A stretch of 64,000 bases of DNA from Nocardia veterana NBRC 100344 (GCF_000308855.1 NZ_BAGM01000073.1:62001-126000), one strand, 5' to 3'. Counted from the first letter of the stretch, positions 29,266-38,804 are shown. The notes: generated by a model from the letters alone, not told the origin. Numbers and translations are program-made.

Positions 29266-30285
29266 ATGCGATTGCGGCGGAGCACACCCTACGGGTGCGG
29301 ACTGCGCCGAATTCGGCGGGGCCGCGGCTTCTCCTACGTCGACGACGACGGCAGCCCGGTCACCGACGCCGAAGTCACCGAGCGCATCGAGAAGTTGGCG
29401 GTGCCGCCGGCGTGGCGCAAGGTGTGGATCTGCCCGCACGCCAACGGACATATTCAGGCGGTCGGCGTGGATGCGGCGGGCCGACGCCAATATCTCTATC
29501 ACGAGCAGTGGCGCCGGGAACGCGACGAGGAGAAATTCGACCGGATGCTGGAATTCGCCGCGCGGCTGCCGGATCTGCGGACCCGGGTGGGCGCGGATCT
29601 GCAGCGCTCCGGTCTGGACCGGCGCCGGGTCGAGGCGGTGGCGTTCGCCCTGCTCGACCGCGGCGTCTTCCGGATCGGCGGCGAGGAGTACGCGGAGGAG
29701 AACGGAACCCGCGGAGTCGCGACGCTGCTGCGCGAACAGGTCCGAGTCTCCGGTGACGAGATGCTGTTCGACTACGTCGCCAAGGGTGGACTTCGCAGAC
29801 GGGTGCGCATCGCCGACCCGGACCTCGCCCGCGCGGTGCGGGCACTGCGGCGCAACCGAGCGCCGAGTGGGCATCTGCTGGTCTATCGCGAGGGCCGACG
29901 GCTGTGCGACCTGCACTCCACTGAGATCAACGCACGCTTCAAGGAGCTCGTCGGAGAAGAGCACAGCGCCAAGGATTTCCGCACCTGGCAGGCGACCGTC
30001 CTGGCAGCGGCCGGTTTGGCCGCGACCGAGCGGCCGGCTTCCCAGCGCCGCCGCACCAGCGCGATCCGCCAGGTCATGACCGAGGTCGCCGACGCGCTCG
30101 GCAATACCCCGACGGTGGCGCGCAATTCCTACGTCGACCCACGGGTGATCCGGGCCTGGGAACGGGGGGACACCATCGAGCCGGCGCTGCGCCGTGCCAG
30201 GCGGGCCCGAACCGACGACGAGCAGCAGGCGATCGTGGAGCGTGCCGTCCTGCGGCTGCTCCGCGCCGCCGCGCGGGCCGGTTGA
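29266..30285 (+). CDS. DNA topoisomerase IB (poxvirus-like)
   Basis: 339 aa. Relaxes supercoils through a 3'-phosphotyrosyl link. N-terminal domain GRGFSYVDDDGSPVTD...KLAVPPAWRKVWICP is the conserved bacterial TopIB start. The catalytic core has RIGGEEYAEENGTRGVATL (Arg), LVGEEHSAKDFRTWQATV (His/Lys region) and the nucleophile Tyr289 in NSYVDPRV. GAAAGGAG precedes ATG 29266. Confidence 0.93.
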   Translation: MRLRRSTPYGCGLRRIRRGRGFSYVDDDGSPVTDAEVTERIEKLAVPPAWRKVWICPHANGHIQAVGVDAAGRRQYLYHEQWRRERDEEKFDRMLEFAARLPDLRTRVGADLQRSGLDRRRVEAVAFALLDRGVFRIGGEEYAEENGTRGVATLLREQVRVSGDEMLFDYVAKGGLRRRVRIADPDLARAVRALRRNRAPSGHLLVYREGRRLCDLHSTEINARFKELVGEEHSAKDFRTWQATVLAAAGLAATERPASQRRRTSAIRQVMTEVADALGNTPTVARNSYVDPRVIRAWERGDTIEPALRRARRARTDDEQQAIVERAVLRLLRAAARAG

Positions 30286-30333
30286 CCGGACGCGAGCCAT
30301 GTTTGCCGGGAAGGGCTGGGGTATCCCGAGCTC

Positions 30334-31668
30334 ATGACCGACATCGACAACGCGACCCGCACCGCGGTGACCGGTGACGCCGATCTGGTCGCCGTCCTGC
30401 ACAATGCCCGCGCCGCACAGCCGGACTGGGCGCGCACACCCGCGGCCGGCCGCGCGGCGGTTCTGCACGATGTGGCCGCCGCCCTACGCGAACATGCCGA
30501 CGAACTGGCCGAAACATTGGAAGCCGAGACCGGGCGACCGGCGATCTCCGGACGCGAGGGGGTGCTGGCCGGCGCGGGCACCCTCGACCAATACGCCGAA
30601 CTCGGCCCGGTTCATCGCGGCCGCACGCTACAAGGATCCTGGGAGGCAACGGATTTCATGATCCCGCAGCCGCGGGGCGTGGTTGTCGCACTGACCCCCT
30701 GGAACGATCCCGTGGCGATCGCCTGCGGATTGCTCGGCGCCGCGCTGGTGACCGGAAACACCGTGGTGCACAAGCCCAGTGAACGATCCCCGCGCACCGG
30801 CGCCCGGCTCGGCGAGTTGTTCGGCGATCGCTTTCCGGAGGCCGTGGTGCAGACCGTGGCGGGCGACGGCCGGGTAGGGGCCGCACTCGCCGAGGCTCCC
30901 GGCATCGACGTGATCGCGCATGTCGGCGCCACCGCCACCGGGCGTGCGATCGCGGCCGCGGCGGCACGCACCGGCGCGAAGGTCTTGCTGGAGAACGGCG
31001 GCAACGATCCGCTGCTGATCGACGCCGATGTGGACCCGGTCTGGGCCGCCGAACAGGCCGCGACCGGTGCCTTCGCCAACGCCGGACAGATCTGCGTGTC
31101 GGTGGAGCGGATCTACGTCCATCGCGATATCGCCGAACGATTCGTCCCCGCGCTGTGCGATCAGGCGCGGCGATGGAACCTCGACCCGCAACCGCTGGTG
31201 GATCCGCGCCTGCGCGACACCGTTCACGCCCAGGTGAGCGAAGCCGTCGAACGCGGCGCGAAGGCACTCGTGGGCGGCGTCGTGCCGGAGGGGCCGGGCT
31301 CGACCTATCCCGCCACGGTGCTCACCGACTGCCTGCCGGGAATGCGGGTGCTGCGCGAGGAGACGTTCGGCCCGGTCGCGCCGGTTCGCGTGGTCTCCGA
31401 TTTCGCGACCGGACTGGCCGAGGCGTGCGATGACGAATACGGTTTGGCCGCGACCGTGCTGACCGGGTCGATGGAGCATGCCCAACAGGCTTGGCGGGCG
31501 CTGCCCGTAGGCACCGTCAAGGTGAATTCGGTCTTCGGCGGTGCACCCGGCGGCGCGGCACAGCCGCGCGGCAGATCGGGCACCGGCTACGGGTACGGCC
31601 CCGAACTCCTCGACGAGATGACCACCACGAAAGTGGTGCACCTGGAGGCGGCACCGCCGCGCCGGTGA
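30334..31668 (+). CDS. Aldehyde dehydrogenase (benzaldehyde/vanillin dehydrogenase-like)
   Basis: 444 aa NAD(P)-dependent aldehyde dehydrogenase. ALTPWNDPVAIA is the cofactor-binding TPWN motif. The catalytic Glu is in LLENGGNDP, with Asn where most family members have Leu, and the catalytic Cys in FANAGQICVSVERIY. EETFGPVAPV lies near the C-terminus. Substrate uncertain. It ends 13 bp from a convergent gene, with a hairpin at 31672-31688. Confidence 0.92.
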   Translation: MTDIDNATRTAVTGDADLVAVLHNARAAQPDWARTPAAGRAAVLHDVAAALREHADELAETLEAETGRPAISGREGVLAGAGTLDQYAELGPVHRGRTLQGSWEATDFMIPQPRGVVVALTPWNDPVAIACGLLGAALVTGNTVVHKPSERSPRTGARLGELFGDRFPEAVVQTVAGDGRVGAALAEAPGIDVIAHVGATATGRAIAAAAARTGAKVLLENGGNDPLLIDADVDPVWAAEQAATGAFANAGQICVSVERIYVHRDIAERFVPALCDQARRWNLDPQPLVDPRLRDTVHAQVSEAVERGAKALVGGVVPEGPGSTYPATVLTDCLPGMRVLREETFGPVAPVRVVSDFATGLAEACDDEYGLAATVLTGSMEHAQQAWRALPVGTVKVNSVFGGAPGGAAQPRGRSGTGYGYGPELLDEMTTTKVVHLEAAPPRR

Positions 31669-31671
31669 TCG

Positions 31672-31688
31672 CCGGTGGCGCTCACCGG
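31672..31688. terminator. Hairpin between convergent genes
   Basis: CCGGTG-GCGCT-CACCGG: 6-bp perfect arms, 5-nt loop, spanning the gap between the aldehyde dehydrogenase stop and the end of the SRPBCC gene. No T run, as usual in high-GC actinobacteria. Could terminate both transcripts. Confidence 0.45.
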
Positions 31689-32130
31689 TCCAGCTCGTCG
31701 AGCACTTGGGCCAGGCGCGCCAGCGTACCTCGCCATCCCCGCTCCATCGCGTTGCGGGCCATCCGCTGCCGGCGGTCGTCGATGTCGAAACCCGTTTGGG
31801 TCAACAACACTCGGGTTCCGCGTCCCTGACCCTCGAGCACCCAGTCGACCATCCAGCGCGCCGGGAACGTCGACCGCAGATCGACCCAGCTGTGGGTGAG
31901 CCGTCGCGGCGGCTGCGCCGCCAGCACCTCGCAGGCGATCTCCGCGGCCGGTTCGGTGGGCACCACGAACAGGAAATGCGTTCCGACCGCCGGGACCAGC
32001 CCGATCGACCGCATCAGCCACCGCTCGACCAGGTCCGGCTCCACCAACGCCCGCCACACCAGCGCCGGCGGCTGCGGGAGAAATTGCCGATCTCGACCGC
32101 GGCGGGATCCAATTCCGACTCGAAGTTCAC
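31682..32130 (-). pseudogene. SRPBCC (AHSA1-like) protein gene with a frameshift
   Basis: The expected start is GTG 32130 with GGAGG upstream, giving MNFESELDPAAVEIGNF. This frame then leaves the family consensus at about 32077-32087 (TTTCTCCC on the coding strand). Adding one base there restores PQPPALVWRALVEPDLVERWL and the rest of an activator-of-Hsp90-type START domain to the stop at 31682. The intact remaining frame starts at a GTG (32059) without a ribosome-binding site and would lack the first strand. Either a real single-base loss or a sequencing error. Confidence 0.7.
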
Positions 32131-32235
32131 CGGCGCCCTCCGTGACCGAACCCGTTCATGGTCCGAGCATTCCACGCCGCGCCGGTCCTGCGGCCGAACC
32201 CGCACGAGGCGGCAATTTTTCGCGCGCCGGAAACC

Positions 32236-34518
32236 TCAACCGGAGCGGCGGACGGTCACCGTCAGATTCTTCATGATCGGCTGATCGCTCTGGGTGCTGT
32301 AATCGCCGATCGCGCACAGGACATTCAGCTCCGGCATATATCCGGCCGCACATCCGCGCGGGATGTCGTAGGGCACGACCTTGTAGTTGTGCACCGAGCG
32401 GGTGCTGCCGTCGCGGGCGACGCTGGTGATGTCGACCTCGTCGAACTGCGACAGCCCCCGCTCGCGCATGTCGTCGGCGTTCATGAAGACGAGGGTGCGC
32501 AGATTGCGCACCCCACGGTAGCGGTCGTTGTCGGAGTAGATCGTGGTGTTCCACTGATCGTGCGATCGCATCGTCGCCAGGGTCAGCGTTCCCGGTTCGG
32601 TCGCGACGCTCGGAAGTGCGGCGGCGGAGAATTCCGCCCGCCCGGTGGGGGTGTGGAAGACCAATTCCCGTGCAGGCTGGCGGATTCGGAAACCCAGCGG
32701 CAAGCGGACCCGGCGGTTGAAATCCTCGAAACCGTCCAGTACTCGAGCCATCGTGTCACGAATCCGGTCGTAATCGTCGACGTAGTACTCCCAGGGGGTC
32801 GCGCTGTTCGGCAGGGCCGCCCGCGCGATTCCGGCGATGATCGCGGGCTCGGACAGCAGCTGCGGTGAGGCGGGCTTCTTCATGCCGCGCGACAGATGCA
32901 CCATGCTCATCGAATCCTCGACCGAGGTCTCCTGCAGACCGCCGCGCTGTTCGTCGCGTTCGGTTCGGCCCAGGCAGGGCAGGATCAGGGCGCGCCGGCC
33001 GTGCACCAGATGGCTGCGGTTGAGTTTGGTGCTGACGTGGACGGTCAGCTCGCACCGGCGCAATGCTTCGAAGGTGTAGGCGGAATCGGGGGCGGCGAGC
33101 GCGAAATTGCCGCCCATGCCGACGAAGACCCGCACCCGCCCCTGATGCATGGCCTCGATCGTGCCGACGGTGTCCAGGCCGTGCGCCCGCGGCGGGTCTA
33201 TTCCGCACACCGCGGCCAGGCGATCCAGGAAAGCGTCGGCCGGGCGATGGTCGATCCCGCAGGTTCGGTTGCCCTGGACGTTGCTGTGCCCACGCACCGG
33301 CGACGGGCCGGCGCCCTCACGACCCAGATTGCCGCGCAGCAGAAGCAGATTCACGATTTCGCGGACGGTGTCGACGCCGTGCTCGTGCTGAGTCACGCCC
33401 AGGCACCAGCTGATGATGCTGCGGTCGGCATCGCAGTAGATCCGGGCGGCCTTGCGGATCTCGGACTCCGGCACCCCGGATTGCCGCTCTATTTCCGCCC
33501 ACGCGGTGCGTTCACAGACCGCGCGATAGTCCTCGAATCCGGATGTGTACCGGTCGATGAATTCCGCGTCCAACGCCTTGGGATTCGAGGCCGCTTCCGC
33601 CAGAACGGCTTTCGCGATACCGCGGACCAGGGCCATATCTCCGCCGATGTGCGGCTGCAGGTTCAGCGTGCTGGTCGGGGTGGCCCGGAAGGTCGCCATC
33701 TGCGCGAAGTCGTGCGGAATGATCGCGCGCCGCGCGGCAGCCTCGATGAGCGGGTTGACGTGCACGATCTGCGCGCCGCGCTTGGACGCTTCGACCAGCG
33801 CGGTGAGCATCCGGGGCGCGTTGGAGGCGGCGTTGACCCCGAAGATGAACAGCGCGTCCGTGTTCTCCCAGTCGACCAGGTCGACCGTGCCCTTACCGGT
33901 GCCCAGCGCCGCCTGCAGCGCGCGGCCGCTGGCCTCGTGGCACATGTTCGAGCAGTCGGGCAGATTGTTGGTCCCCAGCTCGCGCGCCATCAGCTGATAC
34001 AGGAAGGTGGCTTCGTTACCGAGCCGGCCGGAGGTGTAGAAGGCGGCGGCATTCGGATCATCGAGGTCGCGCAGGGCGCCGCCGACGAGTTCGAAGGCGT
34101 CGGGCCAGCTGATCGGAACATATCGGTCGGTATCGGGATCGTAGGTCATCGGCTCGGTCAGCCGGCCCTGGTCCTCGAGGTCGAATTCGCTCCACTGCGC
34201 CAATTCGGTGACGGTATGCGCGGCGAAGAATTCGCGCCCCACCCGCTTGTGCGTCATCTCCCACGCGACGTGTTTGATGCCGTTCTCGCAGATGTCGAGG
34301 TGTAGGCCCTTGCGGTCGTCGGGCCATGCGCAGCCGGGACAGTCGAAACCGCCGTTCTCGTGATTCATCTTCATGATCGCGTGCGGTCCCGCGATCGGCT
34401 CGCCCGCACGCAACAGGAAACGGGTGACGCTCTCGGCCGCGCCCCACCCGGCGGCCGGGTGACGGTAGGGATGGAATTCGGGCTGCTTCGCTCGCTCCGG
34501 ACGCACACGATCGACCAT
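32236..34518 (-). CDS. FdhF/YdeP-type molybdopterin oxidoreductase
   Basis: 760 aa alpha subunit of the DMSO-reductase superfamily. The N-terminus has FDCPGCAWPDDRKGLHLDICENGIKH, the Cys pattern typical of the FdhF-like/YdeP group. The middle contains AFYTSGRLGNEATFLYQLMARELGTNNLPDCSNMCHEASG, where Cys/Ser positions contact molybdenum in relatives. The C-terminal MoCo dinucleotide domain is seen at SHDQWNTTIYSDNDRYRGV. E. coli YdeP relatives contribute to acid resistance; formate dehydrogenase activity is not implied. No fdhD or electron-transfer subunit is adjacent. Confidence 0.88.
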   Translation of the reverse strand: MVDRVRPERAKQPEFHPYRHPAAGWGAAESVTRFLLRAGEPIAGPHAIMKMNHENGGFDCPGCAWPDDRKGLHLDICENGIKHVAWEMTHKRVGREFFAAHTVTELAQWSEFDLEDQGRLTEPMTYDPDTDRYVPISWPDAFELVGGALRDLDDPNAAAFYTSGRLGNEATFLYQLMARELGTNNLPDCSNMCHEASGRALQAALGTGKGTVDLVDWENTDALFIFGVNAASNAPRMLTALVEASKRGAQIVHVNPLIEAAARRAIIPHDFAQMATFRATPTSTLNLQPHIGGDMALVRGIAKAVLAEAASNPKALDAEFIDRYTSGFEDYRAVCERTAWAEIERQSGVPESEIRKAARIYCDADRSIISWCLGVTQHEHGVDTVREIVNLLLLRGNLGREGAGPSPVRGHSNVQGNRTCGIDHRPADAFLDRLAAVCGIDPPRAHGLDTVGTIEAMHQGRVRVFVGMGGNFALAAPDSAYTFEALRRCELTVHVSTKLNRSHLVHGRRALILPCLGRTERDEQRGGLQETSVEDSMSMVHLSRGMKKPASPQLLSEPAIIAGIARAALPNSATPWEYYVDDYDRIRDTMARVLDGFEDFNRRVRLPLGFRIRQPARELVFHTPTGRAEFSAAALPSVATEPGTLTLATMRSHDQWNTTIYSDNDRYRGVRNLRTLVFMNADDMRERGLSQFDEVDITSVARDGSTRSVHNYKVVPYDIPRGCAAGYMPELNVLCAIGDYSTQSDQPIMKNLTVTVRRSG

Positions 34519-34869
34519 TGCTGATCCCTTCGACGGTTGGCGGAACCTGACGGTGGCGCGGGTCGAGAACGGCGAGACGCGTACTGCTGTGCTGTGACCG
34601 ATTCTGGCTGGTGCAGCTGCGGACCACAACGGCCGCACTCGGCCTATCCACTGTGCGGGGGCCGGGCGCGGCGCGTCCAAGACCGACTTCCGACCGTTCC
34701 ATAGGCGTGGTTTATCACCGCAGGTGAGCCGGGAAGCAGCCACCGGGCGGTGGATTCGCCCACGTTGACGGACGACCCGCAGGCCGGGCACGGTGGACTG
34801 CGCCCCTGGGCACCGTCGCGGAGAGGGCAGTAGTGGATCGAGTCCCCGACGCGAATCTCGGAGGTATCT
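34519..34869. promoter_or_regulatory. Divergent intergenic region between molybdoprotein and FUSC genes
   Basis: 351 bp. Should contain promoters for both genes. It also holds most of the candidate 80-codon zinc-ribbon ORF at 34644-34886 (minus). No clear operator dyad noticed. Confidence 0.35.
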
Positions 34870-34886
34870 GTGCGGATCAGTGACAT
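34644..34886 (-). CDS. Candidate small zinc-ribbon protein
   Basis: 80-codon frame whose first two thirds look coding: IRVGDSIHYCPLRDG, then a proline-rich turn and CPACGSSVNVGESTARW. Cys-Pro and Cys-Pro-x-Cys-Gly give three cysteines plus a nearby His, resembling a zinc ribbon. Third positions are G/C-rich in that part and less so at the C-terminus. It overlaps the divergent FUSC gene start by 17 bp. The ATG at 34886 lacks a good ribosome-binding site, so the start is uncertain. Confidence 0.4.
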   Translation of the reverse strand: MSLIRTDTSEIRVGDSIHYCPLRDGAQGRSPPCPACGSSVNVGESTARWLLPGSPAVINHAYGTVGSRSWTRRARPPHSG

Positions 34887-35964
34887 CCGAGTGCGCTCAC
34901 TCGTCCGGCGCGGCCTGGCCGGACTCGATCATCTGCCGGCCGCCCGGGTCTTCGTCGGACTCGCGATTCCGGGGCTGTCGCTGATCGCGCTCGGCCGGAC
35001 CGATCTGCTGATCTACGCCGTATTCGGTTCGTTCACCGGGATGTACGGATTCGCGGAATCCGCGCGGCAACGACTGACCCACCAGCTCGAGGCGGCGGCC
35101 GTGCTGATCACCGGCACCGGCGCGGGAATTCTGCTGGCGTACCTGCAGGCGCCGGCGTGGCTGCTGGTCGTGGCGGTAGCGGCGTTCGCCGGGGTGGCCG
35201 CACCGATCACGGATCGGCTCGGGCTGCGTCCGGAGGGACCGTTCTTCGGCATCTTCGCCTTCGGCGCCATCGCCATGGTGGCCGACAGTGTCGCCGATCC
35301 GCTCGTCTCGCTGGCCGTGTGTGCCGCCACCGCAGGCGGGTGCGTGGTCGTCGGCTATTGCGACGCGATTCGGCACCCCGCCCCTGGCGTGCCGACGTCG
35401 GGGCGGCGCGGGCGGGGCGCGGCGGTGCAGGCGGTGCGCTACGTGGTGGCGATCGCGATCGCCGGGGGCTCGGGGCTGTTTCTCGGGATCGGACACGCGA
35501 ATTGGGCGATGGCCGGTGCGGCGGTCCCGCTGGTGGCGGCCACGGCGCGGGGGCAGGTTCGCCGCGGCGTGCATCGGGTGGTGGGCACCTGCGCCGGTCT
35601 GGCGTTGACCGCGCCGCTGCTGCTGCCGGCGTTGGATCCGGCGGTGCCCGCACTGGCCATCATCGCGCTGCTGTATCCGACGGAACTCTTCATGGCCCGG
35701 CACTACGCGGTGGCTCTCGGCTTCTTCACTCCGCTGATCATGGCGATGACCGAACTGGCGGCGCCGACCGATCCGGTCGCCATGCTGCGCGATCGCGCGA
35801 TCGACACCGTGCTCGGCGTCTCGGTCGGTGTCGCAGTCGCCTTGCTGATCCGCGACCCGGCGGCAGTCGATGCAGAATCGCAGTCGATGCCGGGACGCAC
35901 CGCGTGCTCGGCGGACGCGACGGCCGATGTCCGCTCGCCCGCGCCCGGGCTCGTGGTCGAATAG
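34870..35964 (+). CDS. FUSC-type (aromatic acid exporter-like) membrane protein
   Basis: 364 aa with about ten hydrophobic segments arranged as two similar halves (GLAIPGLSLIALGRTDLLIYAVFGSFTGMYG and GLFLGIGHANWAMAGAAVPLVAATARG). RQRLTHQLEAAAVLITGTGAG and HRVVGTCAGLALT resemble the fusaric acid resistance/YccS-like core repeats (R-x-x-GT-x-G). Probably an exporter of organic acids. GTG start at 34870. Followed four bases later by a LysR gene that may regulate it. Confidence 0.8.
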   Translation: MRISDIRVRSLVRRGLAGLDHLPAARVFVGLAIPGLSLIALGRTDLLIYAVFGSFTGMYGFAESARQRLTHQLEAAAVLITGTGAGILLAYLQAPAWLLVVAVAAFAGVAAPITDRLGLRPEGPFFGIFAFGAIAMVADSVADPLVSLAVCAATAGGCVVVGYCDAIRHPAPGVPTSGRRGRGAAVQAVRYVVAIAIAGGSGLFLGIGHANWAMAGAAVPLVAATARGQVRRGVHRVVGTCAGLALTAPLLLPALDPAVPALAIIALLYPTELFMARHYAVALGFFTPLIMAMTELAAPTDPVAMLRDRAIDTVLGVSVGVAVALLIRDPAAVDAESQSMPGRTACSADATADVRSPAPGLVVE

Positions 35965-35967
35965 CGC

Positions 35968-36891
35968 ATGCTGTTCCGTCAGCTCGAATACTTCGTCGCC
36001 CTCGCGCGCGAACGGCATTTCGCGCGGGCCGCACAGGCGTGTTACGTCTCGCAACCGGCGCTGTCGGAGGCGATCCGCAAACTCGAACACGAACTCGGGG
36101 TGCCGCTCGTGCGGCGGGGGCGGGCGTTCGAGGGCCTGACACCGGAAGGGGAGCGGCTGGTGCGTTGGGCGCGCCGGATCCTCGCCGACCGCGACGCGCT
36201 CGAGCAGGAGGTCACCGCGCTGCAGACCGGTCTGTCCGGCGTCGTGCGGCTCGGCGTGATTCCAGCCGCGTCCGGAACCGTCGCCCTGCTCACCGATCCG
36301 TTCTGTACCGCCCATCCGCTGGTGCGCGTACAGCTCGAGACGAGCCTGCGGTCCCAGCAGATCGTGGACCGATTGCACCGGTTCGAGCTGGACGCCGGGA
36401 TCGTCTACGCACAGGGGATCGATGTCGAGGGCCTCGACGTCGCGCCGCTTTACGACGAGCGCCATGTCCTCGTCGCGGGCGCCGATCTGCTCGCCGGCCG
36501 CAGCGACGGCATCGGCTGGGCGGAGGCGTTGGAGATGCCGCTGTGCTTGCTGCACAAGGGAATGCGTGGGCGCACGCTGATCGACGACGCGCTGGCCACT
36601 CGCGGCCTGGTCGCGAATCCCCGTCTGGAAACCGATTCCGTGGTCGCCCTGCTGGCGCACGCCGGGACCGGTCGCTGGGCGTGCGTCGTGCCGGAGCCGT
36701 GGTTGCGCACGCTGGGCACCCCGGCGGGCGTGCGCGTGCTCCCGCTGACGGATCCGCCGGTCACGGCCCGGATCGCACTGGTCACCGCGGCCGGCGAGCC
36801 GGGTTCGGTCCTGGCCCGGGCTCTGGTGCGCACGGTCGCCACGGCGGGACTCGACGACACGGTGCGCCGCGGCTTCGCCGCCGCGCCGTGA
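35968..36891 (+). CDS. LysR family transcriptional regulator
   Basis: 307 aa. HTH FRQLEYFVALARERHFARAAQACYVSQPALSEAIRKLEHELGVPLVRRG is textbook LysR; the effector domain follows from residue 90. Its start is 4 bp after the FUSC gene, so co-transcribed and probably autoregulated with it. The inducer is unknown, possibly the exported acid. Confidence 0.92.
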   Translation: MLFRQLEYFVALARERHFARAAQACYVSQPALSEAIRKLEHELGVPLVRRGRAFEGLTPEGERLVRWARRILADRDALEQEVTALQTGLSGVVRLGVIPAASGTVALLTDPFCTAHPLVRVQLETSLRSQQIVDRLHRFELDAGIVYAQGIDVEGLDVAPLYDERHVLVAGADLLAGRSDGIGWAEALEMPLCLLHKGMRGRTLIDDALATRGLVANPRLETDSVVALLAHAGTGRWACVVPEPWLRTLGTPAGVRVLPLTDPPVTARIALVTAAGEPGSVLARALVRTVATAGLDDTVRRGFAAAP

Positions 36892-36920
36892 GCCGTGAGC
36901 GCGGCGCTACGGTAAGGGTC

Positions 36921-37304
36921 GTGAAGCTGCAGCCGGGCCTGTCGGCCGAATTCAGCACCGAGGTCACCGCCGCCGATACCGCGGTCGCGCTGGGCAGCGG
37001 CGATGTGGAGGTCCTCGCGACACCGCGCATCGTGGCGCTCGCCGAACACGCGACGGTGCTCGCGGTGCGTGATCGGCTGGCGTCGGCGCGGACGAGTGTG
37101 GGAATCGAGGTCTCGGTGCGGCACCGCCGGCCGAGCCTGCCCGGCGCCACACTCACCGTCGCCGCCCGGCTCGTCGACGTCGAGGGCGACCGACTCACCT
37201 TCCGGGTCGTCGTCCACGACGGGGACCTGCTGGTCGCCGACGGTACCGTTCGTCGCGCGGTGGTCGAGCGCACGGCCTTTCTCTCCCGGGCCGGGGCGGG
37301 GTGA
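36921..37304 (+). CDS. Thioesterase-like (FlK family, hot-dog) protein
   Basis: 127 aa. The pattern GSGDVEVLATPRIVALAEHATVLAVRDRLASARTSVGIEVSVRHRRPSLPGATLTVAARLVDVEGDRLTF matches FlK-type hot-dog thioesterases, with a catalytic Glu-His region in LAEHAT. Acts on an acyl thioester of unknown identity. GTG 36921 preceded by AAGGG. Same direction as the LysR and hydrolase genes. Confidence 0.82.
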   Translation: MKLQPGLSAEFSTEVTAADTAVALGSGDVEVLATPRIVALAEHATVLAVRDRLASARTSVGIEVSVRHRRPSLPGATLTVAARLVDVEGDRLTFRVVVHDGDLLVADGTVRRAVVERTAFLSRAGAG

Positions 37305-37341
37305 CCGACGTGTTGGCGGCGTTCGATGGAACGGTCCGGGC

Positions 37342-38037
37342 ATGAGGACCGCATTCGTATTCGTCTCCGGGGCGGGCACCGATGCCTGGTACTGGCATCT
37401 GCTCGCCGATGACCTTCGTTCCCGCGGGCACCTGGTAGCCACCCCGGAACTGCCCTGTGACGACGATGCGGCCGGATTGTCCGCTTACGCCGACGTCGTG
37501 ACCGCGGTCGTCGACGATCCCGCCCGTACCGTGGTGGTCGCCCACTCGTTCGGCGGGTTCACCGCCCCGCTGGTCTGCGGACGGGCCCCGATCCGCCGGC
37601 TGGTGCTGTTGTCGGCGATGGTTCCCCGGCCGGGCGAGAGTGCGGCCGAATGGTGGGCCGCCACGGGGTACGACCGGGCCCGCCGGCGGCAGGACGAAGC
37701 CGACGGCCGCCCACCCGACGACGAGGATGCGCTGTTCTTCCACGACGTCGCGCCCGAGCTGGCGGCGCAGGCCCGCGCACACGACCGCCGGCAATCGTCC
37801 ACTCCGTACACCGAGCCCTGGCCGCTGCTGGCATGGCCGCGAACACCGACGAACTTCCTGCTCTGCCGCCACGACCGATTCCTGCCCGCCGCGTTCATGC
37901 GGGGAGTGGTCGACGAACGACTCGGCCTCGTGCCCGACGAGATCGACGGCGGCCACATGGTGGCATTGAGCCGCCCCGGGCAGGTGGCCGACCGGCTGGC
38001 CGCCTACGCCGCGATGCCCGCCTCCGATCACGCGTAG
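37342..38037 (+). CDS. Alpha/beta hydrolase
   Basis: 231 aa. Oxyanion region VFVSGAGTDAWYWHLLADDL, nucleophile elbow VVAHSFGGF (Ser about residue 69), acid near CRHDRFLP (Asp) and His in DGGHMVALSRP. The full triad is present. Resembles EstC/salicylate esterase-like enzymes. Its last 10 bases overlap the convergent GNAT gene. Confidence 0.88.
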   Translation: MRTAFVFVSGAGTDAWYWHLLADDLRSRGHLVATPELPCDDDAAGLSAYADVVTAVVDDPARTVVVAHSFGGFTAPLVCGRAPIRRLVLLSAMVPRPGESAAEWWAATGYDRARRRQDEADGRPPDDEDALFFHDVAPELAAQARAHDRRQSSTPYTEPWPLLAWPRTPTNFLLCRHDRFLPAAFMRGVVDERLGLVPDEIDGGHMVALSRPGQVADRLAAYAAMPASDHA

Positions 38038-38804
38038 CGCTCCACATACCCGACGGTGTCGAAGCCGAGGCGTCGATAGATCCCTTCGCCGTCCGCGGAG
38101 GCGGTCAGAACGACACGCCGAGCGCCGGCCGCGAGTGCCAGCCGGAGAGCATGGCGGGTGAGGGCGGTGCCGATGCCCCGGCCGCGATGGTCGGCGCGGG
38201 TCACGATGTGTTCGAGGGATGCACCCGCGGAGCAGATCACCACCGCCGCGCAGCCGAGCGCCTCGCCGTCTTCACGCCAGAGCAGGTAGCGGGTGGATGC
38301 TCGGTCCATACCCTCGCGAAGTCCGGGCACGAGGGCGGCGAAATTCTGCGCGCCCGACCACACCGCCGCCCACTCGGCGAGGCCGGTGTCGTCGGCCACC
38401 TCCTCGATGCGGCCCGGGTGTCCGCGTTCTGCGTCCACGGCCCGGCCGGGTCCGCCGAACTCCATCAGCGGCTCGATTTCGAACGGTTCCAGGCCCTGGT
38501 GCCGAAGGAGCCGCGGGATCTCCGGGGGATCGATGTCTCGCCAGACGTGCCAGCATGCGGGCACGTCGCCGAAGAGCTGCCGGAGCCGCTCAGCCTCGGT
38601 GGCGTCCGCGCGGTTCAGCCGGAGCACACCGTTGAGTTCCTCGCTCGGCGCACCGGTCCGGAACCAGCTCGACGACGGGCCGGGGCCGTACCGGTGTGCT
38701 CGCGCCAAGTGCGTTGCGATGTAGGTGGTTACGGCCGCGTGGCACCGCCGGCGGTGGTTCGGCTGCCGCGTCACGATCGTGTCCTCGGGGTGCACACCGG
38801 CCAT
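38028..38804 (-). CDS. GNAT family N-acetyltransferase
   Basis: 258 aa from ATG 38804. The acetyl-CoA pyrophosphate loop is in the C-terminal half: RADHRGRGIGTALTRHALRLALAAGARRVVLTASADGEGIYRRLGF (R-x-x-G-x-G/A). The N-terminal half is a divergent second GNAT-like lobe containing ACWHVWRDIDPPE. Acceptor substrate unknown. The frame is open 30 codons upstream without a better start. Confidence 0.85.
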   Translation of the reverse strand: MAGVHPEDTIVTRQPNHRRRCHAAVTTYIATHLARAHRYGPGPSSSWFRTGAPSEELNGVLRLNRADATEAERLRQLFGDVPACWHVWRDIDPPEIPRLLRHQGLEPFEIEPLMEFGGPGRAVDAERGHPGRIEEVADDTGLAEWAAVWSGAQNFAALVPGLREGMDRASTRYLLWREDGEALGCAAVVICSAGASLEHIVTRADHRGRGIGTALTRHALRLALAAGARRVVLTASADGEGIYRRLGFDTVGYVERYA

